A stretch of DNA of 64,000 nt, from positions 61,457,824 through 61,521,823 of the forward strand of contig NC_052055.2 of NCBI RefSeq assembly GCF_903992535.2, read 5' to 3'. Position 1 is the first letter of the stretch, and every line of letters starts with the position of its first letter. The notes under the pieces are model-generated. The model made no database searches, was not told where the DNA came from, and was given only the letters and a program-made list of their open reading frames with translations. Of the stretch, positions 47,305-58,000 are shown one piece after another. Source of the stretch: Arvicola amphibius. Taxonomy: Eukaryota; Chordata; Mammalia; Rodentia; Cricetidae. The position numbers and the translations under genes are program-made.

Positions 47305-49188
47305 TGACAAGATTAACTCAAAAAAAAAAAAAAAATCAGTAGCCCTCCTGTACACAGATGATAAAAGGGCTGGGGAAGAAATCAGAGAATCAACACCCTT
47401 CACGATAGCCACAAATAGCATAAAATATCTCGGAGTAACTCTAACCAAACAAGTGGAAGGCTTGTATGACAAGAACTTTAAATCTTTGAAGAAAGAAATT
47501 GAAGAAGACACCAGAAAGTGGAAAGATCTCCCATGCTCTTGGGTAGGCAGAATTAACATAGTAAAAATGGCAATCCTACCAAAAGCAATCTACAGGTTCA
47601 ACACAATACCTATCAAAATCCCAGAAAAATTCCTCAAAGACCACGAAAGAACAGTACTCAACTTCATATGGAAAAGCAAAAAACCCAGGATTGCCAAAAC
47701 AATCCTGTATAATAAAAGAACTTCTGGAAGCATCACAATCCCTGACTTCAAGCTCTACTATAAAGGTACAGTACTGAAAACACCCTGGTATTGGCATAAA
47801 AACAGACAGGAGGACCAATGGAACCGAATAGAAGACCCGGATATCAATCTACATATCTTTGAACACCTGATCTTTGATAAAGAAGCAAAAAATATCAAAA
47901 GGAAAAAAAGCATATTTAACAAGTGGTGCTGGCATAAATGGATATCAACATGTAGAAGAATGAAAATAGACCCATATCTATCACCATGCACAAAACTCAA
48001 GTCCAAATGGATCAAAGACCTCAACATAAAGCCAGCCACACTGAACCTTATAGAAGGGAAAGTGGGAAGTACACTTGAATACATTGGCACAGGGAACCAC
48101 TTCCTAAATAGAACCCCAGCAGCACAGACACTGAGAGAAACAATTAATAAATGGGACCTCCTGAAACTGAAAAGCTTCTGTAAAGCAAAGGACACGGTCA
48201 ACAAGACAAAACGACAGCCTACAGAATGGGAAAAGATCTTCACTAACCCCACATCAGACAGAGGGCTGATCTCCAAAATATACAAAGAAATTGGACACTA
48301 GGCCAGAAGATACATCCGGGAGAAACTTCACCTGGCGATGGATGGAGATAGAGACAGAGCCCCACATTGGAGCACTGGACTGAGCTCCCAAGGTCCTGAT
48401 GAGGAGCAGAAGGAGGGAGAACATGAGAAAGAAAGTCAGGACCATGAGGGGTGTGTTCACCCACTGAGACGGTGGGACAGAACTAACGGGAGATCACCAA
48501 GTCCAGTTGGAACGGGACTGATGGAACATGAGACCAAACCAGACTCTCTGAATGTGGCTGACAGTGGAGGCTGACAGAGAAGCCAAGGACAATAGCGATG
48601 GGCTTGGACTCCACGGCATGGACGGGCTCTGTGTGAGCCTTGTCAGTTTGGTTGCTCACCTTCCTGAACCTGGGGGGAGTTGGGAGGACCTTAGACTTAA
48701 CATAGTGTAGGGAACCCTGATGGCTCTTTGGCCTGGAGAGGGAGAGAGTGGGAGTATGGGTGGAAGGGAGGGGAGAGAAGGGGGAGGAGGAGGGGAGGAG
48801 ATGGAAATTTTTAATAAAAAAATGAGGAAAAAGAAAAAAAATTGGACACTAAAAGAACACATAATCCAATAAAAAAAATGGAGTACAGACCCAAACAGAG
48901 AACTCTCAACAAAGGAATCTAAAATAGCTGAAAGACACTTAAGGAAATGTTCAACATCCTTAGTCATCAGAGAAACGCAAATCAAAACAACTCTGAGATT
49001 CCATCTTACACCTGAAAGAATGGCCAAGATCAAAAACACTGATGACAACTTATGCAGGAGAGGTTGTGGGGTAAAGGGAACACTCTGTATTGCTGGTGGG
49101 AATGCAAGCTGGTACAACCCCTTTGGATGTCAGTGTGGCGATTTCCCAGAAAATTAGGAAACAACCTTCCTCAAGACCCAGTAATTCG
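47305..49188 (+). mobile_element. L1 ORF2 C-terminal remnant with nested insertion
   Basis: 47326-48300 keeps an open frame of more than 320 codons corresponding to the last part of L1 ORF2: the end of the reverse transcriptase and the C-terminal region. The L1 resumes at 48852 and breaks off near 49188. It lacks ORF1, the endonuclease and most of the reverse transcriptase, so it is not mobile. Its sequence agrees closely with the L1 at 68-900. Confidence 0.9.
48301..48838 (+). mobile_element. Retroelement nested in L1, 13-bp duplication
   Basis: 538 bases absent from the equivalent position of the other L1 in this window (around 445-455). Flanked by AAATTGGACACTA at 48288-48300 and 48839-48851. 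It ends in a purine-rich stretch, AATAAA (48813-48818) and an A-rich tail, so it arrived by reverse transcription in plus orientation. It may be the 3' UTR end of a different L1 subfamily; family not assigned. Confidence 0.85.
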
Positions 49189-49189
49189 G

Positions 49190-49600
49190 GTGGAGGCTAC
49201 CGACCAAGGGTAACCCTAGCTCCAAGCAATCCAGAGTCCCTGACACTGCACTTATATATATGCAGACAAAACATTCACACACAGAAACACTCACACAAAC
49301 TTAGACTATACTTGTTGGGTGGCAGTGTTTGTTCTTTGGTGTCCTTTAAAGCACCGTTTTCACATCACATTAGTGGTTCTGTCAGAACCCAGGCAGGGAT
49401 CTCTCCTGGTCGGCCGCAAGGGGTGTCCCATCAACGCGCAGTAGAGTATACAGTTTTACAGTCCTGTGATTGCGTCCTGAGGACTTTCAATAGTTTCCAG
49501 TTCCTTGAAGCCTGAAGTCCTGTTTGCAACTTAATCGTGCTAGCTCTAGTATACTCTGCGGAAAAGCGCTGTGATCTTCTCCAAATCCAGTTTAAGATCC
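49190..49600. other. B2 3' end and unique sequence upstream of Pfdn5
   Basis: 49190-49300 looks like the 3' half of a plus-strand B2. The remainder to the promoter is not recognised. Confidence 0.5.
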
Positions 49601-49740
49601 CTATCTCCAATCGGAGGCGTGGGTCATAGAGACGACGCGCGCAGAGCGTCTCCCCTGGCGGCACCACAGAATCAACGCGGCGGCCGGCTAGAGCGTCGCT
49701 CGCCTAGCCGGTTTCCTCTCCGGTAGTTCTCCTTCCCAAC
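49600..49740 (+). promoter_or_regulatory. Pfdn5: Pfdn5 CpG-rich promoter and 5' UTR
   Basis: CpG-dense, TATA-less block with several CGCG-containing motifs and a pyrimidine-rich leader ending CTTCCCAACATGG at the start codon. The exact start site is not visible. Confidence 0.6.
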
Positions 49741-52700
49741 ATGGCGCAGTCGATTAACATCACGGAGCTGAATCTGCCACAACTGGAAATGCTCAAGAAC
49801 CAGCTGGACCAGGTGAGGACCGGTGCTAGCACGTTCCTCGCGCTTCACGTGCTCCGGCCGCGTGAAGTCCCTCGCTCCCGTGCCTTCCCGTTGGGGGAGG
49901 CTTCCTTTCCCAGGGAAACCCCTATCCGGTCCCAGGTCCCGCCCCCTCTGGCCGTGCCCACATCTCTCTCGGGTTACCAAGCTGACCCTTTTTCCCGGCT
50001 TCTATAGGAAGTGGAGTTTTTGTCCACGTCTATTGCTCAGCTCAAGGTGGTACAGACCAAGTATGTGGAAGCCAAGGACTGTCTGAACGTGCTGAACAAG
50101 AGCAACGAGGGTATGGGTTAGGCGGGTGAGGGCGCCTGGGGAACCGTCGCTAGCCTGCTTCTCTGTCGCCTCTTCCTAATCCGGTTTTCCTTAGAGAAAA
50201 CTATCGGTTACGTAGTGTGTGTAGCCACACGAGCCCCTGCATGTTGCCTACGGAAAGCTAAAATGCGCAAGACATTCCGCAGCTTCCATCACCTCTGTTG
50301 CTGTTCTTTTCACTGTCTGGATACTGAGTCCTGTTGGAGCTCCCCTTAACCTCTTCACGTGGGAGTGGCCAGCCTTCCCCAGCTGTTTCTCTTCATTACT
50401 TTCACAGGAAAAGAATTACTGGTCCCACTGACGAGTTCTGTATCCTTTCCACAGGAAATGCTACCTTGCCTTCTCCTTCAGTTCCCCCAAACGGAGAAGA
50501 GTTTTAATACGTAACCCAATGATTTTAAGAACAGTTATAGCCAGGCGATGGTGGCACACACCTTTAATCCCAGCAATTGAGAGGCAGAAGCAAGCGGTTC
50601 TCTGTGAGCTGGAAGCCAGCCTGGTCTACAGAGTGAGTTCTGGACAGCTAGGGCTGTTACACAGAGAAACCCTGGCTTGTAAAACAAGAGTCACACACAC
50701 TTCATAGTTCTCTTGTCTAACTAGGACCAGTGTCTGTCTCATATTTTATCAGAATTCAGTGGAGAATTGAAGTGTAATGATTGTCTCTGCTGTGTGGGGA
50801 TGTTAATCTAACATGGAGATAGAGCTGGCAGTCAGCTAAAGCAATAGGAAAATAGTAGGATATTGAAATTGAGAACTTGGCTCTGTCAGTTTTAGCTTAG
50901 TTGTGCCTCATTCCAAAACTACGTTCAATAAGAAACCCAGATTATTTCCATTTGTTGACAGTGCTCATCCATGAAATGACAGACTAAAAGAGAAACCTAA
51001 AAATAACAATGTGTGAAGAATGCCTAAGTTAAAATAATATCAGTGTGGGGCCGGAGAGATGGCTCAGCAGTTAAGAGCACTGGCTGTTCTTCCAGAGGAC
51101 CCGGGTTCAATTCCCAGCATCCACACGGCCGCTCACAACTGTCTGTAACTCCAGTTCCAGGGGATCTGATGCCTTCACACCAATGCACTAAAACAAATTT
51201 AAGCAAATTATCTAGTGGGTAAAAATGTACAGAAACACATCCAAAACCACTCCCACCCTCTACAAATGTTCCCTGGCAGAGACACTTGTGAAAACTTATA
51301 CACAAAACTAACAAGTGTAACATAAAAGTAATAACCCAAGGCTGGAGAGACAGCCTAGTGGTTGAGAACCGGGTTTGGTTCTGCAAGTGCCCTTGATGCA
51401 CATACATACGATCTAAAACAAAACGTAAGAATTTGTAATGATCCATCAGGATTTATGGTTGGGGTAAAGAGGGCTGGCTTTCCACTTGTACAGTTCTAGA
51501 ACCTTTGGAAAGCATGGTTGCCTCTGATCTGATCTAGTCTTTCTGGAAACCCAGGAAGTTCTTTATGGGTGAGACATGGGATCAGGACAAGAAAGTTTCC
51601 GGCTTCTGTTGTCTTCACAAGGAACATCCTGTTCCTTGTTCTAAAGAGCTGCGGCTTTTAGGAAAGGAGACTTTGGGCTGATGGCTCTGGCTGGCAGAGG
51701 CTAGCTTTTCCTTGACCCCTGCATCTCAGATGTATGTCCCTGGGAAGCTCCATGACGTGGAGCATGTGCTCATCGACGTGGGAACTGGCTACTACGTGGA
51801 GAAGGTGAGGCGGTGAGGGCGTGGATGACCTCTGAGAAGGGCATGGAGTGCAGGGTCTCCTTGTGTTCTTGCCTTTACCTCTGATATTGCAGACAGCTGA
51901 TGATGCCAAGGACTTCTTCAAAAGGAAGATAGACTTTCTCACCAAGCAGATGGAGAAAATCCAGCCAGCTCTGCAGGAGAAACACGCTATGAAGCAAGGT
52001 GAGTTCTGCCCAGAGCGCCTCTTCTGTAAAATTATATCTATTGTCTGTCTTTCTGTCTCTGGGAGGTGGGGGTAGGGCACATGAGCACCGTGGTTCATGT
52101 GTGGAGGTTAGAGGAAATTTTTCAGGAATCAGTTTTCTCCTTTCACCCTGGGTTCTAGAGATTAAACTCCTGTCACCAGGCTGCTGGCAAATGCTCTTAG
52201 CTGAAGCTGTCTCCCAAACTCCCAGGGAACTTCCTACCCATCTGTCTTGATAAAGAACATTCATTGCATAGGACATGACAGCACACATCTGTAATCCAGA
52301 AACTGGGGAGATTAGAGCAAGAGGAGTTCATAATAAGACCCTGTCTCAAAAACAGCAGCCAGGTTTTATGGTATACACTTTAATCCTTACACTTAGGAGA
52401 AGAGGCAGGGGATCATCTTTACTACATAGCCAGTTCAAGGCCACTGGACTTCATGAGACTCTTGCCCCTCCCCTCCAAAAATACATAATTGGTGTAGGCT
52501 TGGGGATAAATAGCTCAGTAGTAAGAGTGCCTAGCATGCCGGGCAGTGGTGGCGCACACCTTTAATCCCAGCACTTGGGAGGCAGAGGCAGAGGGAACTC
52601 AGTGAGTTTGAGGCCAGCCTGGTCTACAAATCAAGTCCAGAACAGCCAGGACTGTTACACAGAGAAACCCTCTCTTTAAAAAAAAAAAAAAAAAGTTCCT

Positions 52701-54646
52701 AGCATGTAAAAGTCATGGATTAAATCCTGGGAACCACAAAAACAAAACAAAAACACAAGAAAACCTAAGATATTTACTAATATGTATGCATATATATGTA
52801 TGTATAAATAAGATTTAAATGTATGCACATACACAGACATAATTCATGTACAATACTGTCCATTTAAATGAGTAATCCAGCTCTATGTGGTGGGGCACAT
52901 CTGTAATTTCAGCATTCAGAAGGCTAAGGCAAGGTCATTCAAAGTGACACTAATGAAAATTATAGCATCATTCAGATGCTTTTGCTCTCAATTCAGAACA
53001 TGTTTTACTAATATTCCATAATCTAGAAAATCAGCCTTTATGATACTCAATTAATTTGATTTTTTCAAAGAAAAAGAAAGAGAAATTGTGATATATTTGT
53101 AATAGAAACTATATATCATGCAAACAGGTTGCATTATTTGAGGTTATCTTTCTTGTGCAACTGACCACAAAAGTTCTTTTCCTCTGCCTTGTTTTATGAG
53201 CAAATTTTGTTGCTATGCTAACACACTGAGGACTGAAAGTTACTTGATCATCTTCCTAGAGATCTTAACATTTTGCCTTCAACTATGAAATTAAATAGAT
53301 TTCACAGACTGCATTTTAAAACTGATGATAATTACTCTAAATTGGATGACATAGGTGACTACTGGTACCCATCAATGCATTGAATAATTTTTCAAATTAT
53401 TAAATGCTTTCTTGTTGAATGTTATCTTTATTTTAAAAAAAAAAAAAAAAAAAAAAAGAAGGCTAAGGCAAGAGGATTCCAGGGTAGAGACCAGACTAGG
53501 GTACATTGCCAAGATCCTGTCTCAGGAAACACACGGCCTGGAGAAATGGCTCAGTGGTTAAGAGCAGTTAATGTGCTTGCCAAAGACACAGGTTCAGATC
53601 TGTGGCAGCTGGCTGCCACCTAAAACTCCAGTAGCAGATGTGACCTCTGGTAGCTCCTGCATGAAATGGTGCACATACACATGCTCAGGTGCACATGAGC
53701 ACACACATGAGTAAGTATTAACATTTAAAAATTCAATACTTAAACTATGGGGACGTGGCTCAGTGGTCTTGAGTTCAAATCTCCAGCTAGGCATGACCCA
53801 AATGCTTGTAACCCCAGTGCCAATAGGACAGAGACAGATAGGTCCTGGGAGTTCACTGCCTGGGTGAGTTTCACGTTCAGTGAGAGACCCTATGTCAGGA
53901 ATAGACAGAGAATGAGAGAGCAAGATAAGATTCATGTTTTCCTTTCCACATATGTCTAATGGTGGACATAGATAAACACACTCTGGAGTTCAAAGAAAGA
54001 ACATGGATTGTAACATAGAACTTGGAGGTATCTTCTCCAAGTTAAAACCATGTCTCTACTGGATGTGGCACACACCTTTGATCCCAGCAGTTGGGAGGTA
54101 GAGGCAGGTGGAGTTCTGAGTTCAATGCCAGCGAGTGCTATCTTAACAACAATGATGTTTCTTTTTCTCTTTGGTGTCCTGATGGGTGATTTTGGGGTTT
54201 GAGTGATTGAGAAGAAATCTGTTAATGGGTTGGGATAAAGTGCTTATAAACACAGTAGAATTCTGCTAAGGAAACCCTAGGAGTTACCACAGTGGCTGCA
54301 CACAGCAATCCTCCAATCCTCCAGGAAGTTTAAAAAGAGTATAGATCCAATTCACACCAACTAAGTCAAACTGGAAAAGGTATGGGAAACTGATCTTGAT
54401 TTATAAAGTCAGGGAAGTTTTTTATTTTGTTTTGAGACAGAGTCTCATTCTGTACTATATTGCAGTGGTTAGCATACTGACTGACGCGGTGCAGGGAGTG
54501 TGTGTGTTCCCCGCTTTGGGTTCTCCGGAATAGTTCCCCTGAGTTGTAACTCTGCTCCTCCTTTTTTAGCGGTCATGGAAATGATGAGCCAGAAGATCCA
54601 GCAGCTCACAGCCCTGGGAGCGACTCAGGCGACAGCCAAGGCATGA
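49741..54646 (+). CDS. Pfdn5: Prefoldin subunit 5, six exons
   Basis: Alpha-type subunit of the hexameric prefoldin co-chaperone, which hands unfolded actin and tubulin to the TRiC/CCT chaperonin; also known as the Myc-binding protein MM-1. Exons: 49741-49812, 50008-50110, 50408-50439, 51730-51804, 51893-51998, 54570-54646. Together 465 bases, 154 residues, the human length, and the sequence from MAQSINITELNL to the end is nearly identical to human. N- and C-terminal helical segments form the coiled-coil pair that flanks the beta-hairpin centre (VPGKLHDVEHVLIDVGTGYY). All exon phases agree and no frame problem is seen. Exon 3 is only 32 bases. It lies about 240 bp upstream of Myg1 on the same strand. 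Confidence 0.98.
50537..51215 (+). repeat. B1 (+) and B2 (+) in Pfdn5 intron 3
   Basis: B1 at about 50537-50695 and B2 at about 51045-51215 with intact A-box 'ggctcagcagttaagagc'. The sequence between and to exon 4 is unrecognised. Confidence 0.8.
52270..54130. repeat. SINEs of Pfdn5 intron 5
   Basis: Degenerate B1-like pieces 52270-52480; B1 plus 52540-52695; B1 plus split at 52880-52933 and 53473-53530 by the retrocopy described separately; B2 plus 53535-53730; B1 plus fragment 54065-54130. Confidence 0.7.
52934..53457 (+). pseudogene. Poly(A)-tailed retrocopy of an unidentified 3' UTR
   Basis: About 500 bases of AT-rich, non-SINE sequence ending in 23 A (53435-53457). ATTAAA at 53399-53404 lies 31 bases before the tail, the spacing of a real poly(A) signal. 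AGAAGGCTAAGGCAAG flanks the unit at 52918-52933 and 53457-53472 and is part of a B1 that resumes on the far side. It is therefore an L1-mediated insertion of a 5'-truncated mRNA end. No long open frame; source gene unknown. Confidence 0.88.
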
Positions 54647-54753
54647 GGATGTGTTGCAGAAATGAAGCAGTGAAGGACCCTATTCCAAGGGGCCTGAGGC
54701 TTTGTGGGCATTGGCCTACTGGTGTCTGGGAAGAGGGTCTTGTGTTTAATGTT

Positions 54754-54759
54754 AATAAA
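54754..54759 (+). terminator. Pfdn5: Pfdn5 poly(A) signal
   Basis: AATAAA 108 bases after the stop codon. Confidence 0.9.
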
Positions 54760-54889
54760 TGTGCCAGCTGGGCAAATGGTGGTCTCTTATATTAAAAAGG
54801 GTCGGATGATGAACTGGGAGAGTCCAGAGGGTGTACTCTTTCTTGCCTAGAACCCGAAAATGGGCCAATTACACTGCCTTTAGAGGTAC

Positions 54890-55022
54890 CACCTTGGGCT
54901 CTCAGAAACTGGAAGAAAGTGCACGCACTTTTCTGGGTTGCCATGGGGACGGCTTGCAGGCGGAAGTGGAGCTGCACTAGACACTTCCTCTTCCGGGTCG
55001 GCCTTCCCGTGGAGGGAACCGT
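54890..55022 (+). promoter_or_regulatory. Myg1: Myg1 promoter with X-box-like and ETS sites
   Basis: Between the Pfdn5 end and the Myg1 ATG: GTTGCCATGGGGAC at 54937-54950 (RFX X-box with one mismatch), GCGGAAGTG at 54960-54968 (ETS/GABP type) and the inverse-orientation CTTCCTCTTCCGGG at 54984-54997. CpG content rises from about 54940. No TATA box. Confidence 0.55.
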
Positions 55023-58000
55023 ATGGGTTTTCGTTTCCTGCGTGGTATCCTAACAGTGGTGCTGCCTCTGCGGTCAGTTCTCCAAACCCAGCGTCGTATG
55101 CTCGGTCCAGAGTCCGTTTCGCCCCCTAAAAGGCTTCGCTGCAGCCCCATGGCACCATCCCGAATCGGGACGCACAACGGCACCTTCCATTGCGACGAGG
55201 CTTTGGCTTGCGCGTTACTCCGCCTCCTGCCAGAGTACAGGGTACGGACCGCTCGCGAACCTAACTAGCTGGGTACCCTCTAGTGTTTCCTTCCCCTGAG
55301 CAAGACCCATTCCCTAGAGACTCAACCTCAATCCTCTGACTGCTGCCTGACAGCCCCTTCTATGTCTGCAGGATGCAGAAATTGTGCGGACTCGGGACCC
55401 TGAAAAACTGGCGTCGTGTGACATCGTGGTGGATGTGGGTGGCGAGTACGACCCTCTGAGACACCGTTATGATCATCACCAGAGGTGAGTTCACATACAC
55501 CTGTCTCTGGCTTTCCTAACTTTCGTTTGTGCTGCAATCCCTCCTTCAAATGCACAAGTTCATCGCTGCCTCATCGTTGAAACCAATCTCCTTAATCGCC
55601 CTGCGACTGAAACCCCCACAGGCCTCCCCTGCTTTAACCCTTAGCCTTGCAGCAGGCAGCTCAGTCCTCCTAATTCAAGGACCTTTTGCTTTTTTATTTT
55701 TTTGTTTGTTTTTCAAGACAGGATTTCTCTGTAGTTTTGGAGCTTGCCCTGGAACTAGCTCTTGTAGCCAGGCTGGTCTCGAACTCACAGAGATCCGCCT
55801 GCCTCTGCCTCCCGAGTGCTGGGATTAAAGGGGTGCGCCACCACTGGCCGGCTGCTTTTTTATGTGTATGGATGTTTGGCCTGCATTCATGTCTGCACCA
55901 AGTGTATTGGTGCCCACAGAGGTCAGGGGGTGTCAGGATACCCTGGAATTGGGGTTAAGGAGGGTTGTGAGCTGTCACTTGGATGTAGGGGGTTGAACTT
56001 GCCTCTACTGCAAGAGCAGCCAGCTCTTTTACCATCACCAGCCCCATTATGGCTAGTTTTAATTTTCAGTTGACACTCACCTGGAATTGGTTCGGTGAGG
56101 GATTATCTAGATCAGGCTGGCCTGTGGGCATGTTCGTGGGACATCTTGATTACCTTAATTGAGTGGGAGGCACTAAATCCTGGACTGCATGAGTTAGAAG
56201 GAAGCCAAGCACTAGAAGTGTTCATGGGCTTGTTTTCTCTGCTTTTGCCTGTGGGTGAGATGTGACTGGCTGTGTAAGCTCCTGCTCCTTCCCTGTTGTG
56301 GTTGACCATAAGCTATGTTGATCCTGTGTTGACCTCTGTCGGGCCCCTTCTTAACCACAGCATGATTGTCACCCTTCTCCCACACCTCAAACCCTTGCTC
56401 ACACTTCGGTCAGTGTCCCCACTTTTCCTACAAGAGAATAAACTTTTCCTGTTTCTTCATGTTTCCACCTCCAAAATTTCTCAACTCTCCCTTCCAATTT
56501 AAGAAAATGTACTCCCTTCTGTTGTGTTTGTTTGCAGTTTATTGAGTTTATTGAGGCTTCTTTGTAGCCCTGGCTGCCCTGGAACTCTCAGAGATCCACC
56601 CGCCCTTCCTCCCGAGTGCTGGGATTAAAGCTGTGTGCCACCTGGCTGCTGCTGCTTCTTTTTTTTTTTTTTTTTTTTAAGTAAATATGTAAGTAAACAG
56701 CATCTGCGTGGAATGTGGACTTTTCTTGTCCTCTAAAGTATAACACCCACTTACCTAACATCTGCATCCTATTAGGCATCGCAAGTAATCTAGAGATGAT
56801 CAAAAGGATACAGGAGGAGGCTGGGCAGCGGTGGTGCACACCTTTATCCAGCACTCAGGAGGCAGATCTCTGAGTTCCAGGCCAGTCTGGTCTACAAGAG
56901 CTAGTTCCAGGACAGGCACCAAAGCTAGAGAAATCTTGTCTCAAAAAGAAGAAGGAAGGGAGGAAGGGAGAAAAGGAAAGGAAAGGAAAAGCTACAGGTG
57001 GAAGAATAAGGCACCAACACTGAGGAAGTAAAGGCAGGAGGGTCATGAGTTAAATAAAGGTCATCATTTGTGAGCAAGTTTGAGCCTGGATCAATAAGAC
57101 CTATTTCCAAGCCAGGTGGTGGCGGCACACACCTTTAGTCCCAGCACTTTGGAGGCAGGTGGATCTTAAGGAGTTCAATGCAGGCCTGGTCTGCAAAGCC
57201 AGGACAGTCAGGACTGTTACACAGAGAAACCCTGTCTTGAAAAACCTTTAAAAAAAAAATAAATTACCATCAAGAGAAAAATTTTATAGCCGGTTGTGGT
57301 ATCAAATGCCTTTAATCCTAGCACTTGGGAGCAAAGGCACGCAGATCTCCTGAGTTGAGGCCAGTCTACAGAGTGAGTTCCAGAACAGCCAGGGCTACAC
57401 AGAGAAACCCTGACTCCAAAAACCAAACCAAAACAAAAAAATACACAGGAGGGTATGTGTGTCTTCTAGGCAGACACTGTCCCCTTTCACATAAAGGATT
57501 TGAGCACCTGGAGGTCGGGTCCTCGAGGTCCTGTGAGCCACAGTTGCTGTTATTTGTCCACTCCCTAGGTGAACTTGAAAGGACAGGATCTTAGGTTGCA
57601 AAACATAAGGCCTGGCATACAATAAGCGATGAGTTCCAGCCACTGTCGAGTGAGTGCAGGAATATGAGGCACTGGAGGAAAAGCCAACATCATTCGAGTG
57701 GGTTCCCTTCCCATCCTGCTGACACCTGGATATAAATTTGCACACACACTAGACTCCTGGACCAGCTCCTCCACTGCAGCCCCTCCTTGTGCTCCTCAGG
57801 ACTTTTACAGAAACCATGAGTTCTCTGTGCCCTGGGAAGCCATGGCAGACGAAGTTGAGCAGTGCGGGACTTGTCTATCTGCACTTCGGGCATAAGCTAC
57901 TGGCCCAGTTGCTGGGCACTAGTGAAGAGGACAGCGTGGTGGACACCCTCTATGACAAGGTAGGGACTGTGAATACACCCCACCCAGCCGGCCAGGAACG

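Noticed and set aside
47285..48301. 338-codon frame as a host gene
   Set aside because: It is the C-terminal part of L1 ORF2, fused at its start to the end of a B1.
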